Under the pieces are notes generated by a model. That model saw only the letters and a program-made list of their open reading frames with translations, made no database searches and was not told the DNA's origin. This document shows, piece by piece, positions 31,008 through 41,391 of a stretch of 64,000 nucleotides of DNA (position 1 is its first letter; every line of letters starts with the position of its first letter). The translations under genes and the position numbers were made by a program. The DNA is taken from contig NC_015138.1 in NCBI RefSeq assembly GCF_000176855.2, positions 4,402,001-4,466,000 on the forward strand, in the 5' to 3' direction. Origin of the DNA: Paracidovorax avenae ATCC 19860 (GTDB taxonomy: Bacteria > Pseudomonadota > Gammaproteobacteria > Burkholderiales > Burkholderiaceae_C).

Positions 31008-31039
31008 GCAGGCACCGCCTGGCGCCCCTCCGCTAGCCG

Positions 31040-31537
31040 CTAGCGCGCCGCCCGGGCCAGGCCCCGCTTCAGTTCCTGCAGCAGCATCACCACCTGCCGC
31101 GAGGCATGGTGGCAGCTCTTGAAGGCCTGCCGGGCCTGGCGCTCGTCGCCGGCTTCGGCGTGCAGCACCACGTCGGCGGCCTGCTGGTGGAAGTAGCGGT
31201 GGCGGCGGGCCATCATGTCGAAGGCCGGGAAATGCCCCAGGGCGATGCGGCCGGGGCCGCGCAGCCACTGGCCGAGTTCGGAGCGGGTGTCGTCGCGGAT
31301 GGCCTCGGGGCGCAGGCGTTCGTCGCGCGCGCCGCGCAGCAGCACCTGCTCCAGCCAGGGCACCCAGCGCTCCTGGGCCGCGATGGCGGCGTCGATGTCG
31401 ATCTCGGCCAGCAGCTTGGCGGCCTCGTCGCCCATCAGCACCAGTTCGCTGGCCTGGCTGTCGGGCAGCGAGGTCCAGTCATCGGGCACGGGACGGCCGT
31501 CGGCGCGGGGCGGGAACAGTCGGCTGAAGAATCCCAT
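31040..31537 (-). CDS. CZB-like (zinc-binding chemoreceptor domain) protein
   Basis: A 165-residue helical protein starting at the ATG at 31535-31537 ([18 protein letters not shown]). The second half has His and aromatic residues spaced as in the CZB domain of chemoreceptors and diguanylate cyclases ([42 protein letters not shown]). It lacks any methyl-accepting or GGDEF part, so it would act as a free cytoplasmic protein. Zinc sensing is inferred only. An alternative upstream start at 31594 lies in an AT-rich, probably promoter, stretch. It is convergent with the TonB receptor. Confidence 0.5.
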   Translation of the reverse strand: MGFFSRLFPPRADGRPVPDDWTSLPDSQASELVLMGDEAAKLLAEIDIDAAIAAQERWVPWLEQVLLRGARDERLRPEAIRDDTRSELGQWLRGPGRIALGHFPAFDMMARRHRYFHQQAADVVLHAEAGDERQARQAFKSCHHASRQVVMLLQELKRGLARAAR

Positions 31538-31656
31538 GGTGGCGCGTATTTTAATTGAAGTAATCGATTTGTTACAAACGATAGATTCAATCAATTTTCA
31601 GATTCCTGCCTCCTGGTTGCCCGCATGGCCACAGCGGTTTTGGGGGCCGCCGCACA

Positions 31657-32742
31657 ATGGTCCGCATGACGACCACGACGCTTTCGACCCCTTCCTCCAC
31701 GGCCCCGTCTTCCGCCGCTCCCGGGGGCGGCCATCGCCCCGCACTCTCGATGCTGGACCTGGTGGCGGTGCGCGAGGGCGGCAGCGTGGCCGATGCGCTG
31801 GCCCTGGCGCTGCGCACCGCGCAGCATGCGGAGTCGCTGGGTTTCCGGCGCTACTGGCTGGCGGAGCACCACAACATGCCGGGCATCGCCAGTTCCGCCA
31901 CGGCCGTGCTGGTGGGCCACATCGCGGGCGGCACACGCTCGATCCGCGTGGGCTCGGGCGGCATCATGCTGCCCAACCATGCGCCGCTGGTGGTGGCCGA
32001 GGCCTTCGGCACGCTGGCCGAGCTGTACCCCGGCCGCATCGACCTGGGCCTGGGCCGCGCGCCCGGCACCGACGGGCCGACGATGCGCGCGCTGCGCCGC
32101 GACCGCGTCGAGACCGAAGAAGACTTCCCGCGCGACGTGGCCGAGCTGCAGCGCCTGCTGGCCCCCGCCCAGCCGGGCCAGCGCATCACGGCCGTGCCCG
32201 GGGCGGGCACCGAGGTGCCCATCTGGCTGCTGGGCTCCAGCCTGTTCTCAGCGCAGCTCGCGGCCGAGCGGGGGCTGCCGTACGCCTTCGCCTCGCATTT
32301 CGCGCCACGGCTGCTGCACCAGGCGCTGGACCTGTACCGCCGGCTGTTCCGCCCCTCCGCCACGCTGCAGAAGCCTTACGTGGCGATCGGCGTGCCGGTG
32401 ATCGCGGCCGATACCGACGAAGAGGCCGATTACCTCGCCAGCAGCACCTACCAGCGGGTGCTGGGCATCCTGACCGGCCGGCGCGGCCTGCTGCAGCCGC
32501 CGGTGCGGGATTACGCGGCCCAGTTGTCGCCGCAGGAGCGCGCGGCGATCGGCGACTTCCTGGCGGCGGGCGTGGTCGGCGGGCCGGCGACGGTGCGGGC
32601 CGGCCTGCGGGCGCTGGCCGAGGCCACGCGCGCCGACGAGTTCATGCTGGTGAGCGATGTGTACGACCCGGCGCTGCGGCTGCGCTCGCTGGAGATCACC
32701 GCGCAGGCGAACGCCGCGGTGGAGGCCGCGCACACGGCCTGA
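31657..32742 (+). CDS. LLM-class flavin-dependent oxidoreductase
   Basis: A 361-residue luciferase-like monooxygenase family protein. It shows the usual pattern: [19 protein letters not shown] at the first strand, [40 protein letters not shown] and [18 protein letters not shown]. These belong to the MsnO8/YhbW-type subgroup that uses reduced FMN. The substrate is unknown. An ATG at 31666, three codons in, is an equally good start; neither has a strong ribosome site. The protein is probably cytoplasmic. It stands alone between a divergent CZB-like gene and the GspF-like gene. Confidence 0.85.
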   Translation: MVRMTTTTLSTPSSTAPSSAAPGGGHRPALSMLDLVAVREGGSVADALALALRTAQHAESLGFRRYWLAEHHNMPGIASSATAVLVGHIAGGTRSIRVGSGGIMLPNHAPLVVAEAFGTLAELYPGRIDLGLGRAPGTDGPTMRALRRDRVETEEDFPRDVAELQRLLAPAQPGQRITAVPGAGTEVPIWLLGSSLFSAQLAAERGLPYAFASHFAPRLLHQALDLYRRLFRPSATLQKPYVAIGVPVIAADTDEEADYLASSTYQRVLGILTGRRGLLQPPVRDYAAQLSPQERAAIGDFLAAGVVGGPATVRAGLRALAEATRADEFMLVSDVYDPALRLRSLEITAQANAAVEAAHTA

Positions 32743-32848
32743 CACACCGGGGCGCGGGCCTGTCGCCGGCAGCGGCTACCATCTCCGTCCGTCGCGCCGC
32801 TGGCGCACCGCTTCCGGTCCGACCGCCCTCCCCGAATTTCCTGTCCGC

Positions 32849-34084
32849 ATGCCCGCGTTTTCTTTCGAAGCCCTCGATGCCCAGGGGCAGACCCGCAAAG
32901 GCACCCTCGAAGCCGACAACGCCAAGGCGGCACGCAGCCTGCTGCGCGCCCAGGCCCTGGTGCCGCTGGCCGTGGAGGCACTCGCCACCGGCCAGGGCGC
33001 AGGCGGGGACGGCAGCGTCTCGCTCGGGCAGCGGCTGTTCACGCGGCCGGTATTCGGCGCCACGGGCCTGGCGGTATGGACGCGCCAGCTCGCAGGGCTC
33101 GTGTCTTCGGGGCTGCCGCTGGAGCGGGCGCTCACGGCGCTGGCCGACGAGTCGGACGACGACCGGCAGCGCCACCTGGTGGCCACGCTGCGGGCCGAGG
33201 TGAATGCCGGCTCCACCTTCGCGCGGGCGCTCACGGCGCACCCGCGGGAATTCTCTTCCATCTATTGCGCGGTGATCGGCGCCGGCGAATCCAGCGGCCA
33301 CCTGGGCCTGGTGCTGGAGCGCCTGGCGGACGACCTCGAGGAGCGGCAGGCGCTCAAGGCCAAGCTCATCGGCGCCTCCCTCTACCCGGCGATCGTGACG
33401 GTGATCGCCATCGTGATCGTGCTGTTCCTCGTGGGCTACGTCGTGCCGCAGGTGGCCGCGGTGTTCGCGGGCAGCAAGCGCGCCCTGCCCTTCCTCACGG
33501 TGGCGATGATGGCCCTCTCCGACGCGGTGCGCAGCTACGGCTGGGCAGCCCTGGGGGTGCTGATGGTGCTGGCGCTGGCCGCCCGCTCCGCGCTGGCGCA
33601 GCCCCGCGTGCGCGAACGCTTCGATGCCGCTTGGCTGGGCCTGCCGGTAGTGGGCCGGCTCTCGCGCGGCTACAACGCGGCGCGCTTCACGGGCACGCTG
33701 TCGATGCTGGCCGGCGCGGGCGTGCCCATCCTGAAGGCCCTGCAGGCCGCCGCCGAGACACTGGGCAACACCGCCATGCGCGCGGACGCGCTCGATGCAC
33801 TGGTGCTGGTGCGCGAGGGCGCGCCCCTGGCCTCCGCGCTGGCGCAGAAAAAACGGTTCCCCGGCCTGGTGTCGATGTTCGCCCGGCTGGGCGAGCAGAC
33901 GGGGCAGTTGCCGCTGATGCTGCAGCGCGCGGCCGCGCAGCTGTCGGCCGAGGTGCAGCGCCGCGCGATGCAGCTGGCCACCATCCTGGAGCCCCTGCTC
34001 ATCGTGGCGATGGGCGTGATCGTGATGCTCATCGTGCTGGCGGTGCTCATGCCCATCATCCAGCTCAACCAGTTCGTGAAATAG
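32849..34084 (+). CDS. gspF: type II secretion/type IV pilus inner-membrane protein GspF-like
   Basis: A 411-residue protein with two GspF/PilC domains. The first begins [20 protein letters not shown] and continues [15 protein letters not shown] sequence ([20 protein letters not shown]). The second has [20 protein letters not shown]. Three membrane segments are clear ([53 protein letters not shown]). It would be the inner-membrane platform of a type II secretion system. None of the other gsp genes is next to it. The following genes encode a nucleotidase and an EF-hand protein, so it may work with a gsp cluster elsewhere. The start at 32849 was chosen by family fit. Confidence 0.88.
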   Translation: MPAFSFEALDAQGQTRKGTLEADNAKAARSLLRAQALVPLAVEALATGQGAGGDGSVSLGQRLFTRPVFGATGLAVWTRQLAGLVSSGLPLERALTALADESDDDRQRHLVATLRAEVNAGSTFARALTAHPREFSSIYCAVIGAGESSGHLGLVLERLADDLEERQALKAKLIGASLYPAIVTVIAIVIVLFLVGYVVPQVAAVFAGSKRALPFLTVAMMALSDAVRSYGWAALGVLMVLALAARSALAQPRVRERFDAAWLGLPVVGRLSRGYNAARFTGTLSMLAGAGVPILKALQAAAETLGNTAMRADALDALVLVREGAPLASALAQKKRFPGLVSMFARLGEQTGQLPLMLQRAAAQLSAEVQRRAMQLATILEPLLIVAMGVIVMLIVLAVLMPIIQLNQFVK

Positions 34085-34091
34085 CCCCGCC

Positions 34092-35033
34092 ATGGCCCTG
34101 ACACTGGACGACAAGCTCGTCGTCGCCATTTCTTCCCGCGCGCTGTTCGATTTCGAGGAAGAGAACCGCCTGTTCGAGGCCGGCGACGAGGCCGCCTACA
34201 TGCGCCGCCAGCTGGAGCTGGTGCAGCAGCCCGCGCGCGCGGGCATCGCCTTCCCGCTGGTGCGCAAGCTGCTCGGCTTCAACACCGCCCAGGCGCAGCG
34301 CGTGGAGGTGGTGGTGCTGTCGCGCAACGACCCGGCCAGCGGCATGCGCGTGTTCGCCTCGGCGCACGCCTCGGGCATGCACATCGAGCGCGGGGTGTTC
34401 ACGCGCGGGCGCGACCCGTTCGCCTACCTGCGGCCGCTGGGCGCGCACCTGTTCCTCTCGGCCAACGAGAAGGACGTGCAGCAGGCGCTGAACATGGGCT
34501 TCCCCGCGGCACGCGTGATGACCGACTCCACGCCCGCGGGTGACCGCTACCCGCACGAGGTGCGCATCGCCTTCGACGGCGACGCGGTGCTGTTCTCCGA
34601 CGAGGCCGAGCGCATCTACCAGCAGGGCGGCCTGCCGGCCTTCCACGAGCACGAGGTGAGCAAGGCGGCGCTGCCGCTGGCCGGCGGCCCGTTCAAGCCA
34701 CTGCTGGCCGCGCTGCACCAGCTGCAGCAGCAGGCCGATGCCTCGGAGACCATGCGCATCCGCACCGCGCTGGTGACGGCGCGCAGCGCACCGGCCCACG
34801 AGCGCGCCGTGCGCACGCTGCTGGACTGGGGCATCACCGTGGACGAGGCGATGTTCCTGGGCGGGCTGGAAAAAGGCCCCTTCCTGCGGGAATTCGAGCC
34901 GGACTTCTTCTTCGACGACCAGCGCAGCCACGTGGCCTCCGCGGCGCGGCACGTGCCGGCCGGGCACGTGAGCGCCGGCATCACCAACCTCGTGCGCGAG
35001 GAACCTCGGGCGGATGCCGTGCTCCCACCATGA
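34092..35033 (+). CDS. 5'-nucleotidase (cytosolic NT5C1-like family)
   Basis: A 313-residue protein of the 5-nucleotidase family (Pfam PF06189), related to cytosolic 5'-nucleotidase 1. It would remove phosphate from nucleoside monophosphates. Family motifs include LVVAISSRALFDFEEENRLF at the start, VVLSRNDPASGMRVFASAHA, IERGVFTRGRDPFAYLR, HLFLSANEKDV, VRIAFDGDAVLFSDEAERIY (the DGDAVLFSDE acidic loop) and EAMFLGGLEKGPFL. It begins 7 bp after the gspF-like gene and overlaps the next start by 4 nt, so the three form one transcript. Confidence 0.85.
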   Translation: MALTLDDKLVVAISSRALFDFEEENRLFEAGDEAAYMRRQLELVQQPARAGIAFPLVRKLLGFNTAQAQRVEVVVLSRNDPASGMRVFASAHASGMHIERGVFTRGRDPFAYLRPLGAHLFLSANEKDVQQALNMGFPAARVMTDSTPAGDRYPHEVRIAFDGDAVLFSDEAERIYQQGGLPAFHEHEVSKAALPLAGGPFKPLLAALHQLQQQADASETMRIRTALVTARSAPAHERAVRTLLDWGITVDEAMFLGGLEKGPFLREFEPDFFFDDQRSHVASAARHVPAGHVSAGITNLVREEPRADAVLPP

Positions 35034-35494
35034 TGCGACTCCGAAACCGACTGCACCATCCCCTGGCCGCCCTGGCGCTGGGCGTGGCGGCGACCCTCGC
35101 CGCCGCTCCCGCCTCCGCCGCCGACGCACCATCGAAGGCCACCGCCAAGGCCCCGCACGCATCCGCCGCAGCGGCCGAACCGGCCCAGTCCACGGCCAGC
35201 CAGCCGCTCAGCAAGGGCGAAATCAAGGCGATCCGCGAGTTCCACATGCTGGATTTCAACGGCGATGGTAAGCTCAGCCGCAAGGAGGTGGCGATCATTC
35301 CCCGCCTGGCAGCCGCCTTCGACGATGCCGACACCAACCACGACGGCTACGTGACCCTGGACGAGGTGCGCGCCTATACGGTGAAGTACCGCGCGGAGCG
35401 CGACCGGGCGAAGGCCGCCGCGGCTGCGGCAACTGCCGCATCTGCCACCGGTTCACCGGCTCCGGCGGCGTCCGCGCCTGCGGCCCGGAAGTAG
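35030..35494 (+). CDS. exported EF-hand protein
   Basis: A 154-residue protein with a signal peptide (LAALALGVAATLAAAPASA) and a low-complexity Ala/Pro/Lys stretch. Two EF-hand loops follow: DFNGDGKLSRKE (around residue 75) and DTNHDGYVTLDE (around residue 102), both with correct calcium ligands. The C-terminal ~35 residues are again Ala/Ser/Pro-rich. It is probably a periplasmic calcium-binding protein. The ATG overlaps the TGA of the nucleotidase gene (ATGA), so it is co-translated. Function beyond calcium binding is unknown. Confidence 0.8.
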   Translation: MMRLRNRLHHPLAALALGVAATLAAAPASAADAPSKATAKAPHASAAAAEPAQSTASQPLSKGEIKAIREFHMLDFNGDGKLSRKEVAIIPRLAAAFDDADTNHDGYVTLDEVRAYTVKYRAERDRAKAAAAAATAASATGSPAPAASAPAARK

Positions 35495-35520
35495 GCCTGC
35501 CAGCACCGCCGCCCCCCGGA

Positions 35521-35958
35521 TCAGGAATTGCCCGTGCGCTTGACCTTGGGGTCGGCGTAGGTCAGCGGCTGGTTCTTGGCCTCCTGGGACAGGCGGTCCT
35601 GCAGGCTGCCCTTGTTCAGTTCCTGCGCCATTTCCACGGCCGAGCCGCTCGCGCGCCACATCGACTGGATGAACTCCAGCAACTGCTTGTAGATGGGCTC
35701 GGGCGGCGGGTCCTTGGCCTTCTCGGCCTCTTCCTTCTCTTTCTTCTTGACCTCGGTCCAGTCGCGGTTGGACGGGTCCTTGTCCGAAGGCTTGTCGGGC
35801 TCGCGGATGGAGGTGCCCTCGCCCAGGCGGTCGGTGGACTCCACCGGGGTCACGCCATTGACGGGCCTGACCGGCACCGCGCCCGAAGCGCCGGTGGAAT
35901 ACAAATCAGCGCCCTGAGGACGCCAGAGCGGCGATCGATCGACAGGTGGCATTTGCAT
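35521..35958 (-). CDS. hypothetical protein
   Basis: A 145-residue protein with no family I recognise. The N-terminal half is rich in Pro, Gly and Ser (MQMPPVDRSPLWRPQGADLY). A strongly charged stretch in the middle (EVKKKEKEEAEKAKD) may form a helix, and it leads to an amphipathic helix (IYKQLLEFIQSMWRASGSAV). The ATG at 35958 with GGAAG upstream was chosen; a further upstream ATG at 36021 has no ribosome site. There is no signal peptide. Upstream, 36000-36100 is AT-rich and probably holds its promoter. Pro/Ser-rich N-termini occur in type III effectors, but no PIP box was found. Confidence 0.6.
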   Translation of the reverse strand: MQMPPVDRSPLWRPQGADLYSTGASGAVPVRPVNGVTPVESTDRLGEGTSIREPDKPSDKDPSNRDWTEVKKKEKEEAEKAKDPPPEPIYKQLLEFIQSMWRASGSAVEMAQELNKGSLQDRLSQEAKNQPLTYADPKVKRTGNS

Positions 35959-36119
35959 GGCAGGCTTCCGTTGGTTGGCGAGAAACGTCCGGGGGGAGCT
36001 AACCCCGTCTCGTACATCCATAACGGCAAAAAAAAGGGGGGATTAAGGCCTTTTTTCACCTTTCGGCGTAATTTAAGGGTTTTCCCCTAGTTTTGCCACC
36101 TGCCAGCGGCCTCCACCGG

Positions 36120-36650
36120 CTACAGGAAGCGTTCCAGCAGGCGCCGCGAAGCCTTGTCCAGCGCGGCCACGTCGGGCACGCGGAACTGCACGCCGTCGGC
36201 CGCGGCGATCAGCAGCGCGTTGCGGCTGCCCAGGCGCCGGATGTCTTCCTCGCCCTTCAGGATCAGTTGGGCCCTGCCCCGGTCGGTTTCCACATCCCAG
36301 GTGCTCGGGGTGGAAAAGCTCGAGACGGCCGTGATCCGCGTGATAGTGGGCATGAACTCACGTACCGCCAGCTCTTCCTCGATGAGGCCGCGGGCGGCCG
36401 CATCCACGCGGTCGAGCCGGTCGATCCAGAGGGCCTCGTGGCCGTCCTGGCCCACCAGCGACAGGCCCTCGTCCGGCGCGGCGATGGGGAAGGCCCGCAC
36501 CGGAGTGACGGCCTCGTGCACAGTGCCGTCGGCCAGCGTGAGCACCAGCCGGCCATGGGCGTCGCGCTGCAGGCCGAAGGCGGGTAAAGCGTGGGAAGCG
36601 TTCATCGTGGCGGAACTGGGAGATGGGTGGGATGCGGTGGCCGCCATCAT
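36120..36650 (-). CDS. cyanophycin metabolism-associated DUF1854 protein
   Basis: A 176-residue DUF1854 protein (for example FGLQRDAHGRLVLTLADGT, VRAFPIAAPDEGLSLVG, SLVGQDGHEALWIDRLD and LIEEELAVREFMPTI). The family is consistently found beside cyanophycin synthetases and an ABC transporter in betaproteobacteria, as here. Its biochemical role is not known to me. The ATG at 36648-36650 overlaps the TGA of the ABC transporter gene (ATGA), though an ATG at 36605 gives a start closer to the conserved domain. It is cytoplasmic, with no signal peptide. Confidence 0.8.
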   Translation of the reverse strand: MMAATASHPSPSSATMNASHALPAFGLQRDAHGRLVLTLADGTVHEAVTPVRAFPIAAPDEGLSLVGQDGHEALWIDRLDRVDAAARGLIEEELAVREFMPTITRITAVSSFSTPSTWDVETDRGRAQLILKGEEDIRRLGSRNALLIAAADGVQFRVPDVAALDKASRRLLERFL

Positions 36651-38968
36651 GGCGTTCCCGCGGGGTGGGCCGAGTGGAGCATCGCGCTGTCCACCTCCAC
36701 GAGGCCCGGGGCCTGCGCGTCTTCCTCGACGCGGCGCGCCTGGGCTTCGTAGAGGCGCCAGTAGGCACCCTGCTTTTCCATGAGCTCGTCGTGCGGTCCG
36801 ACCTCGACGATCTCGCCGCGGTCCATCACCACGAGGCGGTCGGCCTTGCGCAGCGTGGAGAGCCGGTGGGCGATGGCGATGGTGGTGCGGCCCTGCACGA
36901 GGTTGTCCAGGGCTTTCTGGATCTCTTCCTCGGTCTCGGTATCGACGGCCGAGGTCGCCTCGTCCAGGATGAGGATGCGCGGGTCGATGAGCAGGGCGCG
37001 CGCGATGCTGATGCGCTGGCGTTCGCCACCCGACAGGCCCTGCCCCCGCTCGCCCACCAGCGAGTCGTAGCCGTGCGGCAGGCGCAGGATGAACTCGTGG
37101 GCATGGGCCGCGCGGGCCGCCGCGACGATCTCCTCGCGCGAGGCATGGGGCTTGCCGTAGGCGATGTTCTCGGCGATCGTGCCGAAGAACAGGAAGGGCT
37201 CCTGCAGCACCAGGCCGATGTGGCGGCGGTAATCGGCCACGCGCAGGCGGCGCACGTCCACCCCGTCCACCTGGATGGATCCCTCGGAGACGTCGTAGAA
37301 GCGGCTGATGAGGTTGACCAGGGTGCTCTTGCCCGAGCCGCTGTGGCCCACGAGGCCGATCATCTCGCCCGGGCGTATCTGCAGGTCGAGGTTCCTGATG
37401 ACGGAACGGCTGCCGTAGCGGAAGTTGACGTTGTCCAGCGTGATGCGGCCCTGCACGTGCTGCAGCTGGGCGGGATTCACCGGGTCGGGCACGCTGCTGA
37501 CATGGTCCAGAATGTCGAAGATGCGCTTGGCGCCGGCGGCCGCCTTCTGCGTGACCGACACGATGCGGCTCATCGAGTCGAGCCGGCTATAGAAACGGCC
37601 GATGTAGGCGATGAAGGCCGTGAGGATACCGACGGTGATCTGGCCGCCGGCCACCAGCCAGATGCCGAAGCCCCACACGATCAGCAGGCCGATCTCGGTC
37701 AGCAGCGTCACCGTGGGCGTGAACAGCGACCAGGTCTTGTTCACGCGGTCGTTGGCCTGCAGGTTGACGAGGTTGGCCTGGGCGAAACGGTCGGACTCGC
37801 GCTTTTCCTGGGCGAAGGCCTTGACCACGCGGATGCCCGGGATGGTGTCGGCCAGCACGTTGGTCACTTCGGACCAGACGCGGTCGATTTTCTCGAAGCC
37901 CGTGCGCAGGCGGTCGCGCACCAGGTGGATCATCCAGGCGATGAAGGGCAGCGGCACCAGGGTGACCAGCGCCAGCCAGGGATTGATGGAGAACAGGATG
38001 ACCGAGGTCATCGCGATCATCAGCACGTCGGTGGCGAAGTCGAGCGCGTTGAGCGACAGGAAGAGGTTGATGCGGTCCGTCTCCGCGCCGATGCGTGCCA
38101 TCAGGTCGCCGGTGCGCTTGCTGCCGTAGTAGTCGAGCGAGAGCGTCAGCAGGTGCTTGTAGGTGGTGGTGCGCAGGTCGGAGCCGATGCGCTCGGACAC
38201 CTTGGCCAGCACGAAGGTGCGCGCCCAGCCCAGGCTCCAGGCCACCAGGGCCGACAGCAGCAGCCCCCCGAGATAGAAGCCCACGAGGCCCGCGTCGATC
38301 CGCTGCCCGTTCTGGAAGGGGATCAGGATCTTGTCCACGATGGGGATCGTCAGGTAGGGCGCGACCAGGGTGGCGCCCGTGGAAGCCAGCGTCAGCAGGA
38401 AGCCCAGCAGCAGCTGGTGCCGGTAGGGGTGCGCGAAGCGCCAGAGCCGCAGCAGCACCCAGGTGGATGTCTGGGGCGCCTGCTGGCGGGCGCACGCGGG
38501 GCACTCCTCCGCATCGGGCGGCAGCACCGCGCCGCAGGCCTCGCAGTGCGCCTCGTCGTCCGGCTCGGACTGCGGCGGCCGGCCCCCGGGGGCAGAGAGA
38601 TGGCCCACCTGCTGCTCGAACTTCTGCTGCAGCAGCAGCGCCTGGGGATGGTGCCCCAGCGTGAAGCGCCACAGCGCCAGGCGCCGCGCATCGTCGTGCA
38701 GCTCCAGCGTGCCGACACCGCCATGCTCGATCAGGCGCACCGACAGTCCGGGCGCGAGGGGCCATTCGCCCACGCCGCCGCCCGGCTCCTGCACCAGCAG
38801 GCGCTGCGTGGTCAGCATCAGCAGGCCGGGGGCGAAGCGCAGCGCGGCGCTCAGGTCAACCTCCAGTGTGGTCAGCACGTTTTCTGTGGGCGCGAGCCTG
38901 GCTCGCATTTCGGCCCACACGGGGCCCGTCAAGACACCCGAGGCGTCCGCAGGATGGTGATGTTGCAT
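36647..38968 (-). CDS. cyanophycin-associated ABC transporter with Zn-ribbon insert
   Basis: A 773-residue half-size ABC exporter. An N-terminal domain of ~140 residues (PH-like; LTTQRLLVQEPGGGVGEW) is followed by a four-cysteine zinc ribbon (CEACGAVLPPDAEECPAC). Next come six membrane segments and a nucleotide-binding domain with Walker A GHSGSGKST, signature LSGGERQRISIARALL and Walker B LILDEATSAVD. The N-terminal extension and zinc ribbon are unusual for MsbA-type exporters. The gene is divergent from the cyanophycin synthetases and co-translated with the DUF1854 gene. Transport of a cyanophycin-related molecule is a guess based on context. Confidence 0.85.
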   Translation of the reverse strand: MQHHHPADASGVLTGPVWAEMRARLAPTENVLTTLEVDLSAALRFAPGLLMLTTQRLLVQEPGGGVGEWPLAPGLSVRLIEHGGVGTLELHDDARRLALWRFTLGHHPQALLLQQKFEQQVGHLSAPGGRPPQSEPDDEAHCEACGAVLPPDAEECPACARQQAPQTSTWVLLRLWRFAHPYRHQLLLGFLLTLASTGATLVAPYLTIPIVDKILIPFQNGQRIDAGLVGFYLGGLLLSALVAWSLGWARTFVLAKVSERIGSDLRTTTYKHLLTLSLDYYGSKRTGDLMARIGAETDRINLFLSLNALDFATDVLMIAMTSVILFSINPWLALVTLVPLPFIAWMIHLVRDRLRTGFEKIDRVWSEVTNVLADTIPGIRVVKAFAQEKRESDRFAQANLVNLQANDRVNKTWSLFTPTVTLLTEIGLLIVWGFGIWLVAGGQITVGILTAFIAYIGRFYSRLDSMSRIVSVTQKAAAGAKRIFDILDHVSSVPDPVNPAQLQHVQGRITLDNVNFRYGSRSVIRNLDLQIRPGEMIGLVGHSGSGKSTLVNLISRFYDVSEGSIQVDGVDVRRLRVADYRRHIGLVLQEPFLFFGTIAENIAYGKPHASREEIVAAARAAHAHEFILRLPHGYDSLVGERGQGLSGGERQRISIARALLIDPRILILDEATSAVDTETEEEIQKALDNLVQGRTTIAIAHRLSTLRKADRLVVMDRGEIVEVGPHDELMEKQGAYWRLYEAQARRVEEDAQAPGLVEVDSAMLHSAHPAGTP

Positions 38969-39195
38969 GTTGGTGGGTACTCACACCAGGCCGGGCCGAG
39001 CGCCGGGCCTGTGTGCTGGGATGCATTTTCTCTCCGATGGCCCGGGGGCGGCAGCGGCATCGCCATGTAACGCGCGCCCGCCCCCCTGCGCTGACAGCGC
39101 GCACGCTCCCCCCCATGACTTCAGCGCACAATCGCAACAGGCTTCCTTCGCATTCCCGGTCCCCCGCGGCCGCAGATTCCTTTACGCTGCACTCC

Positions 39196-41367
39196 ATGGC
39201 GACTTTCAATGACATCCAACTGCTGCGCATCACCTACCTGCGCGGCCCCAGCGTCTGGACCTACCGTCCCATCCTCGAGGTCTGGCTGGACCTGGGCGAA
39301 CTGGAAGACTGGCCATCGGACAAGATCCCCGGCCTCAACGAACGCCTGACCACCTGGCTGCCGGCCCTGATCGAGCACCACTGCGGCGTGGGAGAGCGCG
39401 GCGGGTTCATCCAGCGCCTGGAAGGCGGCACCTGGATGGGCCACGTGCTGGAGCACGTCGTGATCGAGCTGCTCAACCTGGCGGGCATGCCGGCCGAGTT
39501 CGGCCAGACCCGCGAGGTTTCCCGGCGCGGGGTGTACCGCATGGTCTTCCGCTGCCCCGAGGAGGATGTGGCGCGCACCGCCCTCTCCTGGGGCCACCAG
39601 TTGCTGATGGCGGCCATCAACGACCGGCCGTTCGACGTCAAGCCCGCCATCCAGGCCATCAAGACCAGCATCAACGACAGCTACCTCGGCCCCAGCACCG
39701 GCAGCATCGTCGATGCGGCCGGCGAGCGCCGCATTCCCCACATACGCCTGAACGACGGCAACCTGGTGCAATTGGGCTACGGCGCGGCGCAGCGCCGCAT
39801 CTGGACGGCCGAGACCGACCAGACCAGCGCCATCGCCGAGGGCATCGCCCAGGACAAGGACTTCACCAAGCGGCTGCTGGCCACCTGCGGCGTGCCGGTG
39901 CCCGAAGGCCGCGTGGTCGCCAACGCCCAGGAAGCCTGGGACGTGGCGCAGGACATCGGGTTTCCCGTCACCGTCAAGCCGTCCGACGGCAACCACGCGC
40001 GCGGCGTGACGCTGGAGCTGTACGGCGAGGACGAGATCAAGGCCGCCTTCGCCCTGGCCGAGCCCGAGGGCTCGGCGGTGATCGTCGAGCGCTTCATCGA
40101 GGGCACCGAGCACCGCCTGCTGGTGGTGGGCGGCAAGGTGGTGGCGGCCTGCCGCGGCGAGATGGTGAGCGTCTCGGGCAACGGCCGCTCCACCCTGCGC
40201 GAGCTGGTGGACGTGGTCAACCAGGATCCGCGCCGCGGCCCCGAGCAGGAGTACCCGCTCGACTGGATCAAGCTGGAGGCTCCGGCGGTGCAGCTGGAGC
40301 TGCAGCGCCAGGGCGTCACGCCCGAGACCGTGCCCGCGCAGGGCCAGAACATCCTGCTGCAGCGCAACGGCAACATGGCCATCGACTGCACGGACGAGGT
40401 GCACCCCGACGTCGCCTATTACGCCCAGCTGGCCGCCCGGATCGTGGGCCTGGACATCGCGGGCATGGACATGATCCTGCAGGACGTCTCCCGCCCCATG
40501 AAGGAACAGGGCGGCGCCATCCTCGAGGTGAACGCCGGCCCCGGCCTGTTGATGCACCTCAAGCCCACCAGCGGCACGCCCCGCCCCGTGGGCATGGCCA
40601 TCGTGGACCACCTGTTCCCGCGCACCGAAGAAGGCACGGGCGCGGGGCGCATCCCGCTGGTGGGCATCGCCGGCACGCAGGGCAACGCCTTCATCGCCCG
40701 CCTCGTGGGCTGGCTGCTGCAGCTGTCGGGCAAGCTCACCGGCGTGGCCAGCAGCGAAGGCATGTTCCTGGCCAACCGCCGTACGCAGAAGACCGACACG
40801 GCGAACTGGGCCGGCGCCCACCGCCTGCTGACCAACCGCCTGGCCGAGGCCGCGGTGGTGCAGACCACGGCCCGCTCCATCCTGGAAGAGGGCCTGGCCT
40901 ACGACCGCTGCCTGGTCGGCGTGGTCACCGACATGCAGGGCTGGGAACAGCTCTCCGACCACGACGTGCTCGAGCCCGCGCAGATGACCCGGGTGATGCG
41001 CACGCAGATCGACCTGGTGCTCGACGAAGGCGCCGGCGTGCTCAATGCCGATGACGCCCAGGTGGCCGATCTCGCCCGCCTGTGCGACGGAGAGGTGCTG
41101 TTCTACGCGCTGAATGCCGACAACCCCGTGGTGGCTGCGCACCGCGCCGACGGGGACGGCCGCGCCGTGTTCGTGCAGGGCGGCAACGTGGTGCTGGCCA
41201 CCGGGACGAAGGAACGGGTGCTGGGCACGCTGGCCAGCCTGGGGCTGGCCGGCGGCGTACAGCCCGACACCGCGGCCCTGCTGGCATCGGTCGCCACGGC
41301 CTGGGCCCTGGACATCACGCCCGACCTGATCGCCGCCGGCATCAAGACCTTCGAGTACACGCACTGA
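39196..41367 (+). CDS. cyanophycin synthetase paralogue with degenerate Mur-ligase P-loop
   Basis: A 723-residue cyanophycin synthetase family protein. The N-terminal and ATP-grasp parts are well conserved ([92 protein letters not shown]). At the place of the Mur-ligase ATP loop, however, it reads GTQGNAF (493-499) rather than GTNGKTT, and the ligase half is shorter than in the neighbour. It may therefore carry only one active ligase activity, as CphA2-type enzymes do, or be a non-catalytic partner. The ATG at 39196 fits the family start. It is 24 bp upstream of the complete cphA, in one operon. Confidence 0.88.
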   Translation: MATFNDIQLLRITYLRGPSVWTYRPILEVWLDLGELEDWPSDKIPGLNERLTTWLPALIEHHCGVGERGGFIQRLEGGTWMGHVLEHVVIELLNLAGMPAEFGQTREVSRRGVYRMVFRCPEEDVARTALSWGHQLLMAAINDRPFDVKPAIQAIKTSINDSYLGPSTGSIVDAAGERRIPHIRLNDGNLVQLGYGAAQRRIWTAETDQTSAIAEGIAQDKDFTKRLLATCGVPVPEGRVVANAQEAWDVAQDIGFPVTVKPSDGNHARGVTLELYGEDEIKAAFALAEPEGSAVIVERFIEGTEHRLLVVGGKVVAACRGEMVSVSGNGRSTLRELVDVVNQDPRRGPEQEYPLDWIKLEAPAVQLELQRQGVTPETVPAQGQNILLQRNGNMAIDCTDEVHPDVAYYAQLAARIVGLDIAGMDMILQDVSRPMKEQGGAILEVNAGPGLLMHLKPTSGTPRPVGMAIVDHLFPRTEEGTGAGRIPLVGIAGTQGNAFIARLVGWLLQLSGKLTGVASSEGMFLANRRTQKTDTANWAGAHRLLTNRLAEAAVVQTTARSILEEGLAYDRCLVGVVTDMQGWEQLSDHDVLEPAQMTRVMRTQIDLVLDEGAGVLNADDAQVADLARLCDGEVLFYALNADNPVVAAHRADGDGRAVFVQGGNVVLATGTKERVLGTLASLGLAGGVQPDTAALLASVATAWALDITPDLIAAGIKTFEYTH

Positions 41368-41391
41368 TTCGCCCCCGAGAGCACTACTTCC

